From Pantoea sp. Aalb (GTDB lineage: Bacteria; Pseudomonadota; Gammaproteobacteria; Enterobacterales; Enterobacteriaceae), in NCBI RefSeq assembly GCF_009829985.1, contig NZ_SZZU01000005.1:1-25953 (forward strand): DNA of 25,953 nt. Reading direction: 5' to 3'. The position numbers and the translations under genes are program-made. This document shows, in pieces, positions 1 to 7,499 of this stretch; the stretch's first letter is position 1, and every line of letters starts with the position of its first letter. The notes under the pieces were generated by a model. The model was given only the letters and a program-made list of their open reading frames with translations. It was not told where the DNA came from and made no database searches.

Positions 1-95
1 ATTGAATTCGATTTCAGTGAAGTTTTTTAGTGTAGTACCTAGAAGGGGTGTTGTTTATTGATATTGGTTAGCTATGTTTTGTATCTTTACTATAA
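1..95 (+). pseudogene. Possible remnant of the end of arnF/arnE (flippase)
   Basis: This stretch is richer in G and C than the spacers around it. In the frame starting at base 2 it reads LNSISVKFFSVVPRRGVVY before a stop; in another frame it gives YLEGVLFIDIG. Both loosely recall the C-terminus of EamA-type small transporters such as ArnE/ArnF (a Gly-Val-hydrophobic-Gly pattern after a short polar loop). It sits exactly where those genes belong. Several frames share the match, so the call is tentative. Confidence 0.25.
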
Positions 96-127
96 AATTA
101 ATGATTTAAAATATAAAAATCTATATA
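1..127. repeat. Terminal direct repeat marking a circular molecule
   Basis: Bases 1-127 are repeated exactly at 25827-25953, the two ends of the window. An exact end-to-end repeat of 127 bases is what a de Bruijn assembler run at k=127 leaves when it linearises a circular contig. The simplest reading is one circle of 25,826 bp in which this segment exists once. A biological terminal repeat of a linear plasmid is possible, but a direct (not inverted) repeat of exactly this length makes the assembly explanation much likelier. Confidence 0.93.
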
Positions 128-169
128 AATAAAATTTATTATATATATAGATTTTTATATTTTAAATCA
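102..169. terminator. Perfect 26-bp inverted repeat between convergent arnT and oxdC, likely bidirectional terminator
   Basis: The arms 102-127 and 144-169 are exact reverse complements over 26 bp, starting TGATTTAAAATATAAAAATC and ending in CTATATA, with a 16-base A/T loop. The element lies 4 bases beyond the oxdC stop codon (- strand). Once the circle is closed it is also downstream of arnT (+ strand), so the two genes converge on it. The position and symmetry fit a shared bidirectional terminator, although the stem is nearly all A/T and there is no GC-rich core. Confidence 0.6.
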
Positions 170-173
170 AATT

Positions 174-1409
174 TTATTTTTTTACAACAGGTTGTTTTTC
201 AATCTGTAGAGAATTCATAAAACTATTTTCAAGATGTAAATGTTGACTGACTAAATAAGATGGTGTATTTGCGAGCCACTGATTTAAAGAAATATCAGCA
301 TAATATTCACTTTTGAATAATTCTAAAAACCGTAATGTTTTATTACTAGTATTTTCGATATAATGTCCCATAGCAAAGGGAATATAACCAACATCACCTG
401 CCCTAAAATTAAAAGTTCGTGCTTGTCCTGATGACGCAAAGACTCCCATGCGACCTTCTCCTTCTAAGTAGTACTGCCACTCATCAGTATTTGGATGCCA
501 ATGTAATTCGCGCATAGCATGAGGTTGTACTTCAACCAATGCAGCTGCTATATTTTTTGATATATAAAAGATACTAGAATCAGTAATACGTACTTTACCT
601 CCTGGCATACTAAATGGCTTTTGTTTTAACATTTTATGTGAGAATATTAGCTTCGATTTTTTACCTCTCATTGATAATACTGACGATATTGAATTATCTG
701 GTATTTTACCAGCAAAAATATACTCTTTTTCTGGAGAAGGTAAATTTTTAAAAACATCTACTGTTATTCTAAAATTTTTGGCTAATACTTCTATGGGAAT
801 ATGTTTAAACCAATCGCTTAGAAGAAATGTACTATCTTCATCAAATTTTCCGTCATCAAATGCTAATAAGAATTCACATCCGTCTGGATCTAATCCTTGA
901 ATAGAATGTGGAATCCCAGATGGAAAATACCATAAATCACCAACATCTACATCATCAATAAACCAATAACCATTACTATCTAGAGCTGTAATCCGAGCTT
1001 TGCCGTACAACATGTATGCCCATTCAGATTCCTTATGCCAATGTAATTCACGAATACCTCCTTTATTTAAACGCATATTCACACCTGCTATAGTACTAGC
1101 AACACCAAGTTCACGTTGTGTTATTTGGCGTGTCCAACCTCCAGTACTATGTCTAATATGTGCATCACTAAACGAAAAACGCAAATTAGGTAATGTACCA
1201 TTATCTGTACAAGGTGGATAAATTAAATCTGGATTTGATTTATCTCGTATTGGATCTCTCTGCCCAGGATCATGTTGATGTAAAATTTTACTAAATGGGC
1301 TATTGTTAAAATTAGATTCGTGAGAGCTAGCTTTACCTATAGCTAACGCTACAGAGCTACCAGCAGCAAATGCCATAAAATGACGGCGAGTTAATTTTTC
1401 AAATTTCAT
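174..1409 (-). CDS. oxdC: Oxalate decarboxylase, bicupin, Tat-exported
   Basis: This enzyme converts oxalate to formate and CO2 using Mn. The start chosen is the ATG at 1407-1409, preceded by AGAGAG at good spacing; an in-frame ATG 27 bases upstream has no ribosome-binding site. From that start the protein has 411 residues, and it begins with a twin-arginine signal (TRRHFMA, residues 7-13) and a hydrophobic stretch, so it should be exported folded to the periplasm. Two cupin domains follow, each with a full metal set: H123, H125, E129, H168, and H303, H305, E310, H349. The flexible lid that separates decarboxylases from oxidases reads DEDST where Bacillus OxdC has SENST. The key glutamate is kept, which favours decarboxylase. 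Lone gene, convergent with arnT. Family assignment is firm; oxalate as the real substrate is inferred from similarity. Confidence 0.9.
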   Translation of the reverse strand: MKFEKLTRRHFMAFAAGSSVALAIGKASSHESNFNNSPFSKILHQHDPGQRDPIRDKSNPDLIYPPCTDNGTLPNLRFSFSDAHIRHSTGGWTRQITQRELGVASTIAGVNMRLNKGGIRELHWHKESEWAYMLYGKARITALDSNGYWFIDDVDVGDLWYFPSGIPHSIQGLDPDGCEFLLAFDDGKFDEDSTFLLSDWFKHIPIEVLAKNFRITVDVFKNLPSPEKEYIFAGKIPDNSISSVLSMRGKKSKLIFSHKMLKQKPFSMPGGKVRITDSSIFYISKNIAAALVEVQPHAMRELHWHPNTDEWQYYLEGEGRMGVFASSGQARTFNFRAGDVGYIPFAMGHYIENTSNKTLRFLELFKSEYYADISLNQWLANTPSYLVSQHLHLENSFMNSLQIEKQPVVKK

Positions 1410-2163
1410 ACAACTCTCTTTTTTTAATTGATTCATTGAATATTAAAGGAAAATAAATAAAAATATTATTTAATATTAAGGATGAACTTTAGTTCTATTT
1501 TAGATATATCATTAAGATATAAATGAATTATTAATTAATAATTAAATTAAGTGAAAATATTACGTAAATATATATAGATATATTAAATATTTAACATGCA
1601 ATATATTATTATATATTTATAAGTTTCTAATTATATGTTTTAATTATCAATTAATTATTTTTTTTTGAAAAGATATTACAATTGATATCATTACCTATTA
1701 TTAAATAATGGTACTATCCTAACATACTAATATTATTTACATAATATCATATTTACATATAATTTATTAAATAATAATTTTTGTAATTGTATTTTTTAAA
1801 GTAAATAAGTTTTAGTATCTCACTACTCTAAGACTTTTTTTACTTATATTATTATTAGATATTAGAAGCTAATTGTAGACTACAATATACTTTATATTAA
1901 ACAAAAAAATTGTTTTCTAACTCTAATCTTTAAATTACTTATAAGTAATATTTTTTTGAATTAAAAAATCACGTATATAATTAAAGGAATAAATTAATTC
2001 AATATAACATGAAATAAAAAGTTAATTAACTAGTTAATTTATTATTATTTAATAAATGAAATTTTTAATTTTCAACTTCCAATTTTATATATTAATATTA
2101 AATTTAATTTAGGCATCCTTGCCTTTAATAAGGTTTCCACTATTCATTATTTAGGTTATATGA
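1410..2163. other. AT-rich spacer between oxdC and the yciG-like gene
   Basis: I find no gene in these 754 bases. The oxdC promoter must lie near its right-hand side of the start (about 1440-1520), but the composition makes -10-like hexamers uninformative. An imperfect dyad lies at about 1798-1846 (arms AAGTAAA and TTTACTT), enclosing a second small stem. It may be structured RNA or chance. Confidence 0.5.
2111..2124 (-). terminator. Small hairpin downstream of the yciG-like gene
   Basis: AGGCA and TGCCT pair around a TCCT loop 40 bases beyond the stop codon of the 53-aa gene, and the - strand continues into an A/T-rich tail. It is one of the few GC-containing stems in the spacers. The five-base stem makes this a weak call. 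Confidence 0.35.
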
Positions 2164-2325
2164 TTAACGATTGCTATGTTGTCCGCTTTTTTTACCAACT
2201 TGCGAAACTTTTTCTTTATCATGTTTAAAATTACCTTCATTATTTTGTCCGACTTTTTTGCCGATTTCTGATGGTTTTTGTTTATCTTCTGTCATATGGT
2301 TAGATCCACTACGATGTTCAATCAT
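2164..2325 (-). CDS. yciG: Small KGG-motif stress protein, YciG-like
   Basis: This 53-residue ORF opens with MIEHRSGSNHMTEDKQKPSE and carries two repeats of the con-10/GsiB/YciG type, GKKVGQNNEGNFKHD and GKKSGQHSNR. In the usual family each repeat has a KGG core; here the second glycine has become V or S. The ATG has a clear GAGGA box seven bases upstream, and the gene ends at a TAA shortly before a small hairpin, so it looks expressed rather than decayed. YciG proteins are very hydrophilic, general-stress-associated, and in enteric bacteria linked to motility and thermal tolerance. The precise role here is unknown. Retention of so small a gene in a shrinking replicon is notable. It stands alone, about 700 bases from either neighbour. 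Confidence 0.8.
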   Translation of the reverse strand: MIEHRSGSNHMTEDKQKPSEIGKKVGQNNEGNFKHDKEKVSQVGKKSGQHSNR

Positions 2326-3039
2326 GATATATCCTCTTTATAAATAGAAATCATTAAGGTTATATTTATTTATTATCATTTATCGCATAGTATAAGATAA
2401 GGTTAGTAAATTTAATATAATTAACAAGCGTAGCGGTTTAAATTTTTATATTATAGTCTTTTATTTAGATTTAAATTTAACTTAAATTATCTAAATTATT
2501 ATTTAACCATATATATATATAAATATAAGAAAAATAAATTATTTTTAATTTAAAATTAAATAGCATATAATTATTAATTAATAATAAATAAAAATAATTA
2601 AATATATTTTTGCTATGATTAATGATAAGTTAAAAATTATTCAATATAGACATTAATTTACTATTATAAACATAATATATAAAAATATAGTTTATTTTTA
2701 AAAAATATTAAATAATCAATTTATCAATTTGTTTATGAAAATATAATTTTTATATTTTTAAGTTTTTTTAAAAATAAACTTCGTTGATTACTTTTAGAAA
2801 AAAGTTTTTTAGTTTCAATATTCTTAAAAATAGAAATTAATAGAATTTTATATAGTTATATAAGAAGCATTATTTTCGTTAATAATTTTAATAGTCTAAC
2901 ATATGAATATTTTACTTCATTAAGATATAAATATATAAAAATTATATCTTTATATAAAATATTTTATTAAGTAAAACTATATTAATTATTATACTTTTTT
3001 AAAATATTATTACCATAAGATCTAAATCTATATAAACTT
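2326..3039. other. AT-rich spacer with a long inverted repeat
   Basis: No gene is visible in these 714 bases. The only clear structure is a 17-bp perfect inverted repeat with arms at 2689-2705 and 2764-2780, listed separately. The left end must hold the yciG promoter (- strand). Confidence 0.5.
2689..2780. repeat. 17-bp perfect inverted repeat, 58-base spacer
   Basis: The left arm AGTTTATTTTTAAAAAA (2689-2705) is exactly complementary to 2764-2780. It lies about 260 bases beyond the stop codon of the glycosidase-glycosyltransferase gene. It could end that transcript or stabilise its 3' end; a purely A/T dyad in such a background could also arise by chance. Confidence 0.4.
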
Positions 3040-5325
3040 TTAAAAATTTTTATTAATATGACATAATTCATAGATATGATTTTGCATCTGAGCAACAGTA
3101 TGATCCCAAGATGTATTTGCTACTATTTTAGACATTTTTATAGCTAGTTTTTTTCTCTCTTTTGTTGTTAATTTTAAAGCACGATTACATGCTTCGATAA
3201 ACGATTTTTTAGAAAATGTAATATTCACTATATCACTATAATGACGACTAACATCAGGTATAGCCGTACTAACAATTGGAATTTGTGCAGCCATATATTC
3301 TAATATTTTAGTAGGGCTAATAAAATGAGTTGAATTATTATTTAAAAAAGGTATTAAACACACATCCCATCCAGCTAAAAAATGAGGTAGAGCTTCATAA
3401 GGTTGTTGACCAAACCAATGAATATTATTCATGTGAGGTAAATTATTAACATCAATTTTTATTATTGGACCCACCATTATTAATTGCCAATCAGGATGCG
3501 CTTTTGCAATCGCTTCTAGTAGAAGCATATCCATACGTTCATCTATAACCCCATAATAACCAAGCCGAAATTTAGGTATTTTTTTCTGTAGAGGATGATC
3601 GTTATTACGATCAAGTGCCTGTTCAAAATGAGCTACATCCACACTACTAGGAAAACAGTAAATATTAGAATTATAATGTTTTTTAGATTCATATAAACTA
3701 GTTCCACCTGTAAATATAATATCGGCATATTTTAACAACGTTAGTTCACGATGTTGTAATTGAGGTGGGGCTGATCTAAATGCTGAAAGTTCATCCATAC
3801 AATCATAAATAATTGCTTTGGATTGAAAGCAATCAATTAATGGTAAGGCCATAGGCGTATAAAACCAAATTAATAATTTTTCATTATTAGTAATTAGATT
3901 GATAAGGAGAGACTTTAATATATTAATTTGATCATCATGAAAACCAGGTGCTTTAATATGAGTACATGGTTTGACTACTGTTATATTAGATGTAGGTTGA
4001 TATTGTAATAAACATGGTTCACCGACTTGAAAAATTGGTTCTTCAATAAAGAAAATACGATAATATTGCGCTAATCGAGACATGATATGTTGTGGACGTT
4101 GAAAAACGAAATTCCATCTCAGATGGCTAAAAACTAATAGAACTAATGGTTTCATAACAAGTTCCTTTTGCTTTTTATCATATTGAATAAAAGTTTGAAA
4201 ATTAGTTAATATAGATTGTGATTGTTTTAATGTAGTGGCATAAGTTGGATTTAAAATACGTATAAAATAACTATCTACATCCCAAAGTCCGCTATTAGGC
4301 CAGTGTTTTATATTATCCCAAAGTGGTCGATCTATAATAGGATAAATACAAATGCCTCTAATATCACATCCATTAAGTTGTGCTTGTGCGATATGTGCAG
4401 TAATGTGAGATAGCCAAGCAGAACGTCCACTGCCTACATGGCTGGTTTCTGCTATTAGAATGGGTTGTTTGTATCTCTTTGATAAATTACTTAACATCTT
4501 ATGAAGAGGAAATCTTCGTGAATCTCCTAAATGCCAATCAAGAGGACGTTTAGATAAAGTAAACCATTGATTATTATGGTAGTAATTAGCTCCAATAATA
4601 TCAAGATAACGCCTTTTACCACCTAATTGAGGTTCACGTACACCAGTAATCATATCCCATGCCTCAAATTGCGATTCGTTAATTGCAACAGTACGCTGAT
4701 GGCAAAGTTTACTTTCGTTATCTGCAAATACTTGAATAATAGGATCACAATGTAGAAATAGTACACGTGGATCTACACTAAGAATACTATCACAACCTGC
4801 AATAGTAGCTCGAATAAGCTGGCGTTTAATTTCATCTGGATGATGTTGAGTATCATTTCCAAAAAGTCCAGTAGAAATTCCCCAAGACATAAATGAAATT
4901 TCATTTATTGGAGAATAAATTGGAGATTCATCATAATAATCAGCAAGATAAGTAGCAACATTTTTACAAAACATAGCAAAACGTGGTATAAAATTAGGTG
5001 AAAAAAGTGAAAGATCTTTAGGCCAACCATAATGACAAAAACTCCAAAGTATTTGAATACCATATTTCTTTGCTGCTTGCATTTTAGAGTTTATTATTTT
5101 AAAGGTTTCATCTATATTAGTTTCTGCTAATCGCCAACCAATACTTTCTCGTACTGTATGTATACCGAAAGGCAGTAGTAACGAGTAATCACTACTACTT
5201 TGGAGATTATGATTATTTAAATCATTCATTGAAAGATGTTGACCTTTGCTATTAATATGATCAGCTCCTTCATATCCAGCTTGCCAAAAACTAAAAAAAG
5301 ATGGAGTTTTTTTTATTGAAATCAA
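3040..5325 (-). CDS. Glycosidase-like domain fused to a GT4-type glycosyltransferase
   Basis: This is a two-domain protein of about 761 residues. The N-terminal half (to about 385) looks like a clan GH-A (beta/alpha)8 glycosidase: it starts near FFSFWQAGYEGADHI, has the acid/base pair N141-E142 and a nucleophile candidate E293 in LIAETSHVG. The C-terminal half, from M391, is a retaining glycosyltransferase of the GT4 fold (SHLRWNFVFQRPQHIMSRL; SPTKILEYMAA near the end). Related pairs are usually found in polysaccharide clusters; the substrate is unknown. The true start is unclear. The open frame begins at a TTG at 5374-5376 without a ribosome-binding site; a good AGAGG lies six bases before an ATT codon (5329-5331) and twelve before the TTG used here (5323-5325). 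An internal ATG at 4153-4155 has AAGGA seven bases upstream, so the transferase may also be made alone. Confidence 0.75.
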   Translation of the reverse strand: MISIKKTPSFFSFWQAGYEGADHINSKGQHLSMNDLNNHNLQSSSDYSLLLPFGIHTVRESIGWRLAETNIDETFKIINSKMQAAKKYGIQILWSFCHYGWPKDLSLFSPNFIPRFAMFCKNVATYLADYYDESPIYSPINEISFMSWGISTGLFGNDTQHHPDEIKRQLIRATIAGCDSILSVDPRVLFLHCDPIIQVFADNESKLCHQRTVAINESQFEAWDMITGVREPQLGGKRRYLDIIGANYYHNNQWFTLSKRPLDWHLGDSRRFPLHKMLSNLSKRYKQPILIAETSHVGSGRSAWLSHITAHIAQAQLNGCDIRGICIYPIIDRPLWDNIKHWPNSGLWDVDSYFIRILNPTYATTLKQSQSILTNFQTFIQYDKKQKELVMKPLVLLVFSHLRWNFVFQRPQHIMSRLAQYYRIFFIEEPIFQVGEPCLLQYQPTSNITVVKPCTHIKAPGFHDDQINILKSLLINLITNNEKLLIWFYTPMALPLIDCFQSKAIIYDCMDELSAFRSAPPQLQHRELTLLKYADIIFTGGTSLYESKKHYNSNIYCFPSSVDVAHFEQALDRNNDHPLQKKIPKFRLGYYGVIDERMDMLLLEAIAKAHPDWQLIMVGPIIKIDVNNLPHMNNIHWFGQQPYEALPHFLAGWDVCLIPFLNNNSTHFISPTKILEYMAAQIPIVSTAIPDVSRHYSDIVNITFSKKSFIEACNRALKLTTKERKKLAIKMSKIVANTSWDHTVAQMQNHIYELCHINKNF
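4153..4175 (-). promoter_or_regulatory. Internal ribosome-binding site and start at the domain junction
   Basis: On the - strand, AAGGA is followed seven bases later by ATG (4153-4155), exactly where stand-alone glycosyltransferases of this type begin (MKPLVLLVFSHLRW). This suggests two genes that became fused in frame, or one gene with a second internal initiation. Confidence 0.5.
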
Positions 5326-5703
5326 AGTAATAGAAGACCTCTTACATCTAAATATAATAAAAAAAATATCTTTCAAAAAATATTTTTAAAAATTAATTAT
5401 TATAAATATAATGATATTTATTTCTATTTAAAATAAATATTAATATTTTATTAAATTATTAACATAAAGTAAGCTAATCAGCTTCTTTATAAATTCTAGG
5501 AAAGAGATATATAATCTTTACCATATATTAATAATAAAAACTGTATTATTTATTATAATTTTAATTTATTATTTAATCAATTAACATTTTTAAAATCTAA
5601 AAACAGAATATTTTTCTATTCTTTATATATTTTTTTCACTGAATGTATTATTTACTATTAATAAAAATTAATCTTAAAAATTTAATAAAATTAAAAAATA
5701 AGT

Positions 5704-5766
5704 ACTATGCTTCAGTAAGCCGATATACGATATGAAACTCCAATTGAATTTAATAATTCACTGTAA
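5704..5766 (+). pseudogene. Possible C-terminal fossil of an IS3-family transposase
   Basis: Read on the + strand, 5704-5766 gives a short peptide ending ADIRYETPIEFNNSL and then two stop codons. It resembles the end of IS3-family OrfB integrases, which close with an R-H-S-x-L/I-G-Y-x-(T/S)-P-x-E-F pattern. One in-frame stop sits where the R-H-S would be, and nothing upstream is recognisable. If real, it is a nearly erased insertion sequence. The match rests on about 12 residues. Confidence 0.4.
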
Positions 5767-6176
5767 TAAGAAAAATCCTTATTGATATACTTATTCTATG
5801 ATAAGTAGATCAATAGTAATTAAGAATAAAATTTACTAGTTAAAGTATAGTTTTTTATAATCGAGTTTATCTTAACATTCACTATAATTTGTTATATAAA
5901 TTATATAGTAATTTAAGGGCTATGATTAATAAATCACGAATAAAATTAAACTGTATATATTATTACACATTGTTTATTGAATCATGTTTTAATTTTTATG
6001 GTATTTTATATTAATATTTAGTATTGTTTATAGTTGAATCTAAACAGTATATAAATTTTAAATATATTAAAAATCAATATATTAAATACTATAAATAGTA
6101 TGAATAAAATTTATATTTTTTATTTATTAAAATTTTGCATTTAAAATAAATAAATTAAATTTAATTAAATACTCAA

Positions 6177-6270
6177 TATAGTGAACATATTAATGCCTGT
6201 TTTACGAATTGATTTATTTTTAGAATTAAAAAATATTAAACATAATTATCACAAAATTGATTATAGTAAA
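6177..6270 (+). repeat. Iteron copies downstream of repA
   Basis: Two copies of the origin iteron core lie here in the same orientation as those upstream of repA: TATAGTGAAC at 6177 and GATTATAGTAAATA around 6262. An inverted copy (ATTCACTATA) is at 5877-5886. Iterons on both sides of repA are a hallmark of RepFIB replicons, where the two sets separate initiation and control functions. Confidence 0.65.
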
Positions 6271-6292
6271 TAAATTAAATTAACTTATAAAT

Positions 6293-7207
6293 TTAGTTTT
6301 CAGTTAAATCACTATTTTCTATATTACTAATAGAATCAAGCTTGGGTGTCCTACTATGGATAATAAAAAAAACTGAACGGCCACGTTTCACTTCCGAATA
6401 TTCTAAATAACCAATTTCTTTTAACTGCTGCATAGCACGTCGAACAATATGATTTTGTGTCGTTGTCTTAGAACCTAAATTAAGACGCATACGTAAACGT
6501 ATAAGTGAAATAGGAACAGGATTATTAGGTAAGCTTTCTAAATAAGTATAAAGAGCTTGTGCTGACTCTTTTCTTTTTAATCGAGCAATAGCACGTAATT
6601 GTAATAAAACTTTGTGGTCAAATTTGTATAATTCAAATAATTTAGGATCTGCTTGAATACATACTAGATCTTTTTCACGATCATAAGATGCTGATTGTAC
6701 TAAATGTGTATAATATGCTTTACCATTGCCTTCAAATGATAACGTATTAGTTGCAATACGTCTTAATGAAGCGTCTAATCGCTTACGTAATGCAGCTGAT
6801 GAATTTGCTGATGGAATCCCGCACATTTTAACGAAATCAATAAAAAAGAGCGTAACACTATTATTCTTAGATGGATATCGCGAAAAGGATTGGATAATAC
6901 CAGCCCAAGTTTTAAAATCATTATCCATATCTAATCTTGCTCCAGTAATGGTAATTTTTTCATAACCTTCTGCTTTGACTAATGATAAATTTTTAAGTTC
7001 TTTTGTTGCATCTGTTGAAGCCATAGTACCAGACTTACCCCGTGAAGTTGATTTCAGAGTAGGTACAAATAGCCCTAAACGCATCAAAGCTACTGGTTGT
7101 ACAGTATTATTTTTATTAGGATGAAGTTGAATAACTTCTCCACTATTTTTTTTTACTGATAGAAATGGTTCAAGTAACACCTTGTTTTTACTCTTTTTAT
7201 TTTTCAA
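6293..7207 (-). CDS. repA: RepFIB-type replication initiator, Rep_3 family
   Basis: The protein is about 304 residues and binds iterons to open the plasmid origin. The central block ITGARLDMDNDFKTWAGIIQ and the following VTLFFIDFVKMCGIPS are characteristic of RepFIB/RepA initiators (Rep_3 superfamily, tandem winged helices). The C-terminal half (about 205-285) carries the second DNA-binding domain (QNHIVRRAMQQLKEIGYLEY). The 5' end is doubtful. The open frame starts at a TTG (7205-7207) with no visible ribosome-binding site, and that codon touches a perfect 19-bp inverted repeat; the next in-frame ATG is at 7082-7084, after which all of the conserved block remains. Iterons occur on both sides of the gene. 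The gene is transcribed away from the origin and is the only replication gene in the window. Confidence 0.93.
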   Translation of the reverse strand: MKNKKSKNKVLLEPFLSVKKNSGEVIQLHPNKNNTVQPVALMRLGLFVPTLKSTSRGKSGTMASTDATKELKNLSLVKAEGYEKITITGARLDMDNDFKTWAGIIQSFSRYPSKNNSVTLFFIDFVKMCGIPSANSSAALRKRLDASLRRIATNTLSFEGNGKAYYTHLVQSASYDREKDLVCIQADPKLFELYKFDHKVLLQLRAIARLKRKESAQALYTYLESLPNNPVPISLIRLRMRLNLGSKTTTQNHIVRRAMQQLKEIGYLEYSEVKRGRSVFFIIHSRTPKLDSISNIENSDLTEN

Positions 7208-7247
7208 AATTTAAGTTTTTTATTTACTAAATAAAAAACTTAAATTT
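7207..7247. promoter_or_regulatory. Perfect 19-bp inverted repeat at the repA start
   Basis: Arms 7207-7225 and 7229-7247 are exact reverse complements (AAATTTAAGTTTTTTATTT and its complement) around an ACT loop. The dyad lies between the iterons and repA and touches the likely TTG start. In Rep_3 plasmids a dyad at this place is typically the RepA-dimer operator for autoregulation; here it could also fold in the mRNA and hide the start codon. Which of these applies is inference. Confidence 0.6.
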
Positions 7248-7249
7248 CT

Positions 7250-7350
7250 TATTATAGTGAACATAAATACTGATTATAGTAAATATTTTACAGTATATAG
7301 TGAATGTTTTACTAATTATAGTGAACGTTTTACTGATTATAGTGAACACA
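7250..7350 (+). repeat. Five tandem 21-22-bp iterons upstream of repA
   Basis: The core TATAGT recurs at 7253, 7275, 7296, 7317 and 7338, spaced 22, 21, 21 and 21 bases, that is two helical turns. The best copies read ATTATAGTGAACGTTTTACT; copies 2 and 3 differ at a few bases. Their spacing and place next to repA identify them as RepA-binding iterons of the origin. Confidence 0.88.
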
Positions 7351-7394
7351 ACCACCTTCTTAGGCCTTATAAATAGCAGCTTACAACGAACAGT

Positions 7395-7496
7395 GATCTA
7401 TTTAGGATCTTTATTAGATCTTTTTTGATTTTTTATTAAGATCTATTCATTGTATAACTATATCTACATTATCTACATTATCTACATTATCTACAT
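7395..7496 (+). other. Plasmid origin: GATCT repeats and TATCTACAT tandem array
   Basis: Next to the iterons, GATCT occurs at 7395, 7406, 7417 and 7440 (spacing 11, 11 and 23, the last gap holding a GATTT), in T-rich surroundings. The copies resemble the GATCTNTTNTTTT 13-mers of the enterobacterial unwinding element, and each contains a Dam site. They are followed by four exact tandem copies of TATCTACAT at 7461-7496. Read as TTATCTACA, each is one base from the DnaA box TTATCCACA. The arrangement iterons, AT-rich 13-mers, DnaA-like boxes is that of an iteron-plasmid origin. Confidence 0.72.
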
Positions 7497-7499
7497 TAA

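Larger units (their letters stand above)
5377..6292. other. Spacer downstream of repA with iteron copies and fossils
   Basis: No intact gene lies in these 916 bases. The stretch holds a small stem-loop at 5466-5488 (AAAG-t-AAGCT / AGCTT-CTTT), a possible transposase fossil at 5704-5766, an inverted iteron at 5877-5886, degenerate direct ones near 6029, and two clear ones at 6177-6186 and 6262-6270. The iterons show that the origin region extends past the repA stop codon. Confidence 0.55.

Noticed and set aside
1000..1221. Open frame on the + strand inside the oxalate decarboxylase gene
   Set aside because: It is antisense to a fully conserved cupin domain, with no ribosome-binding site and no recognisable protein.
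7461..7496. Short tandem direct repeats that might suggest a CRISPR-like array
   Set aside because: The units are nine bases long and contiguous with no spacers; they fit an origin array.
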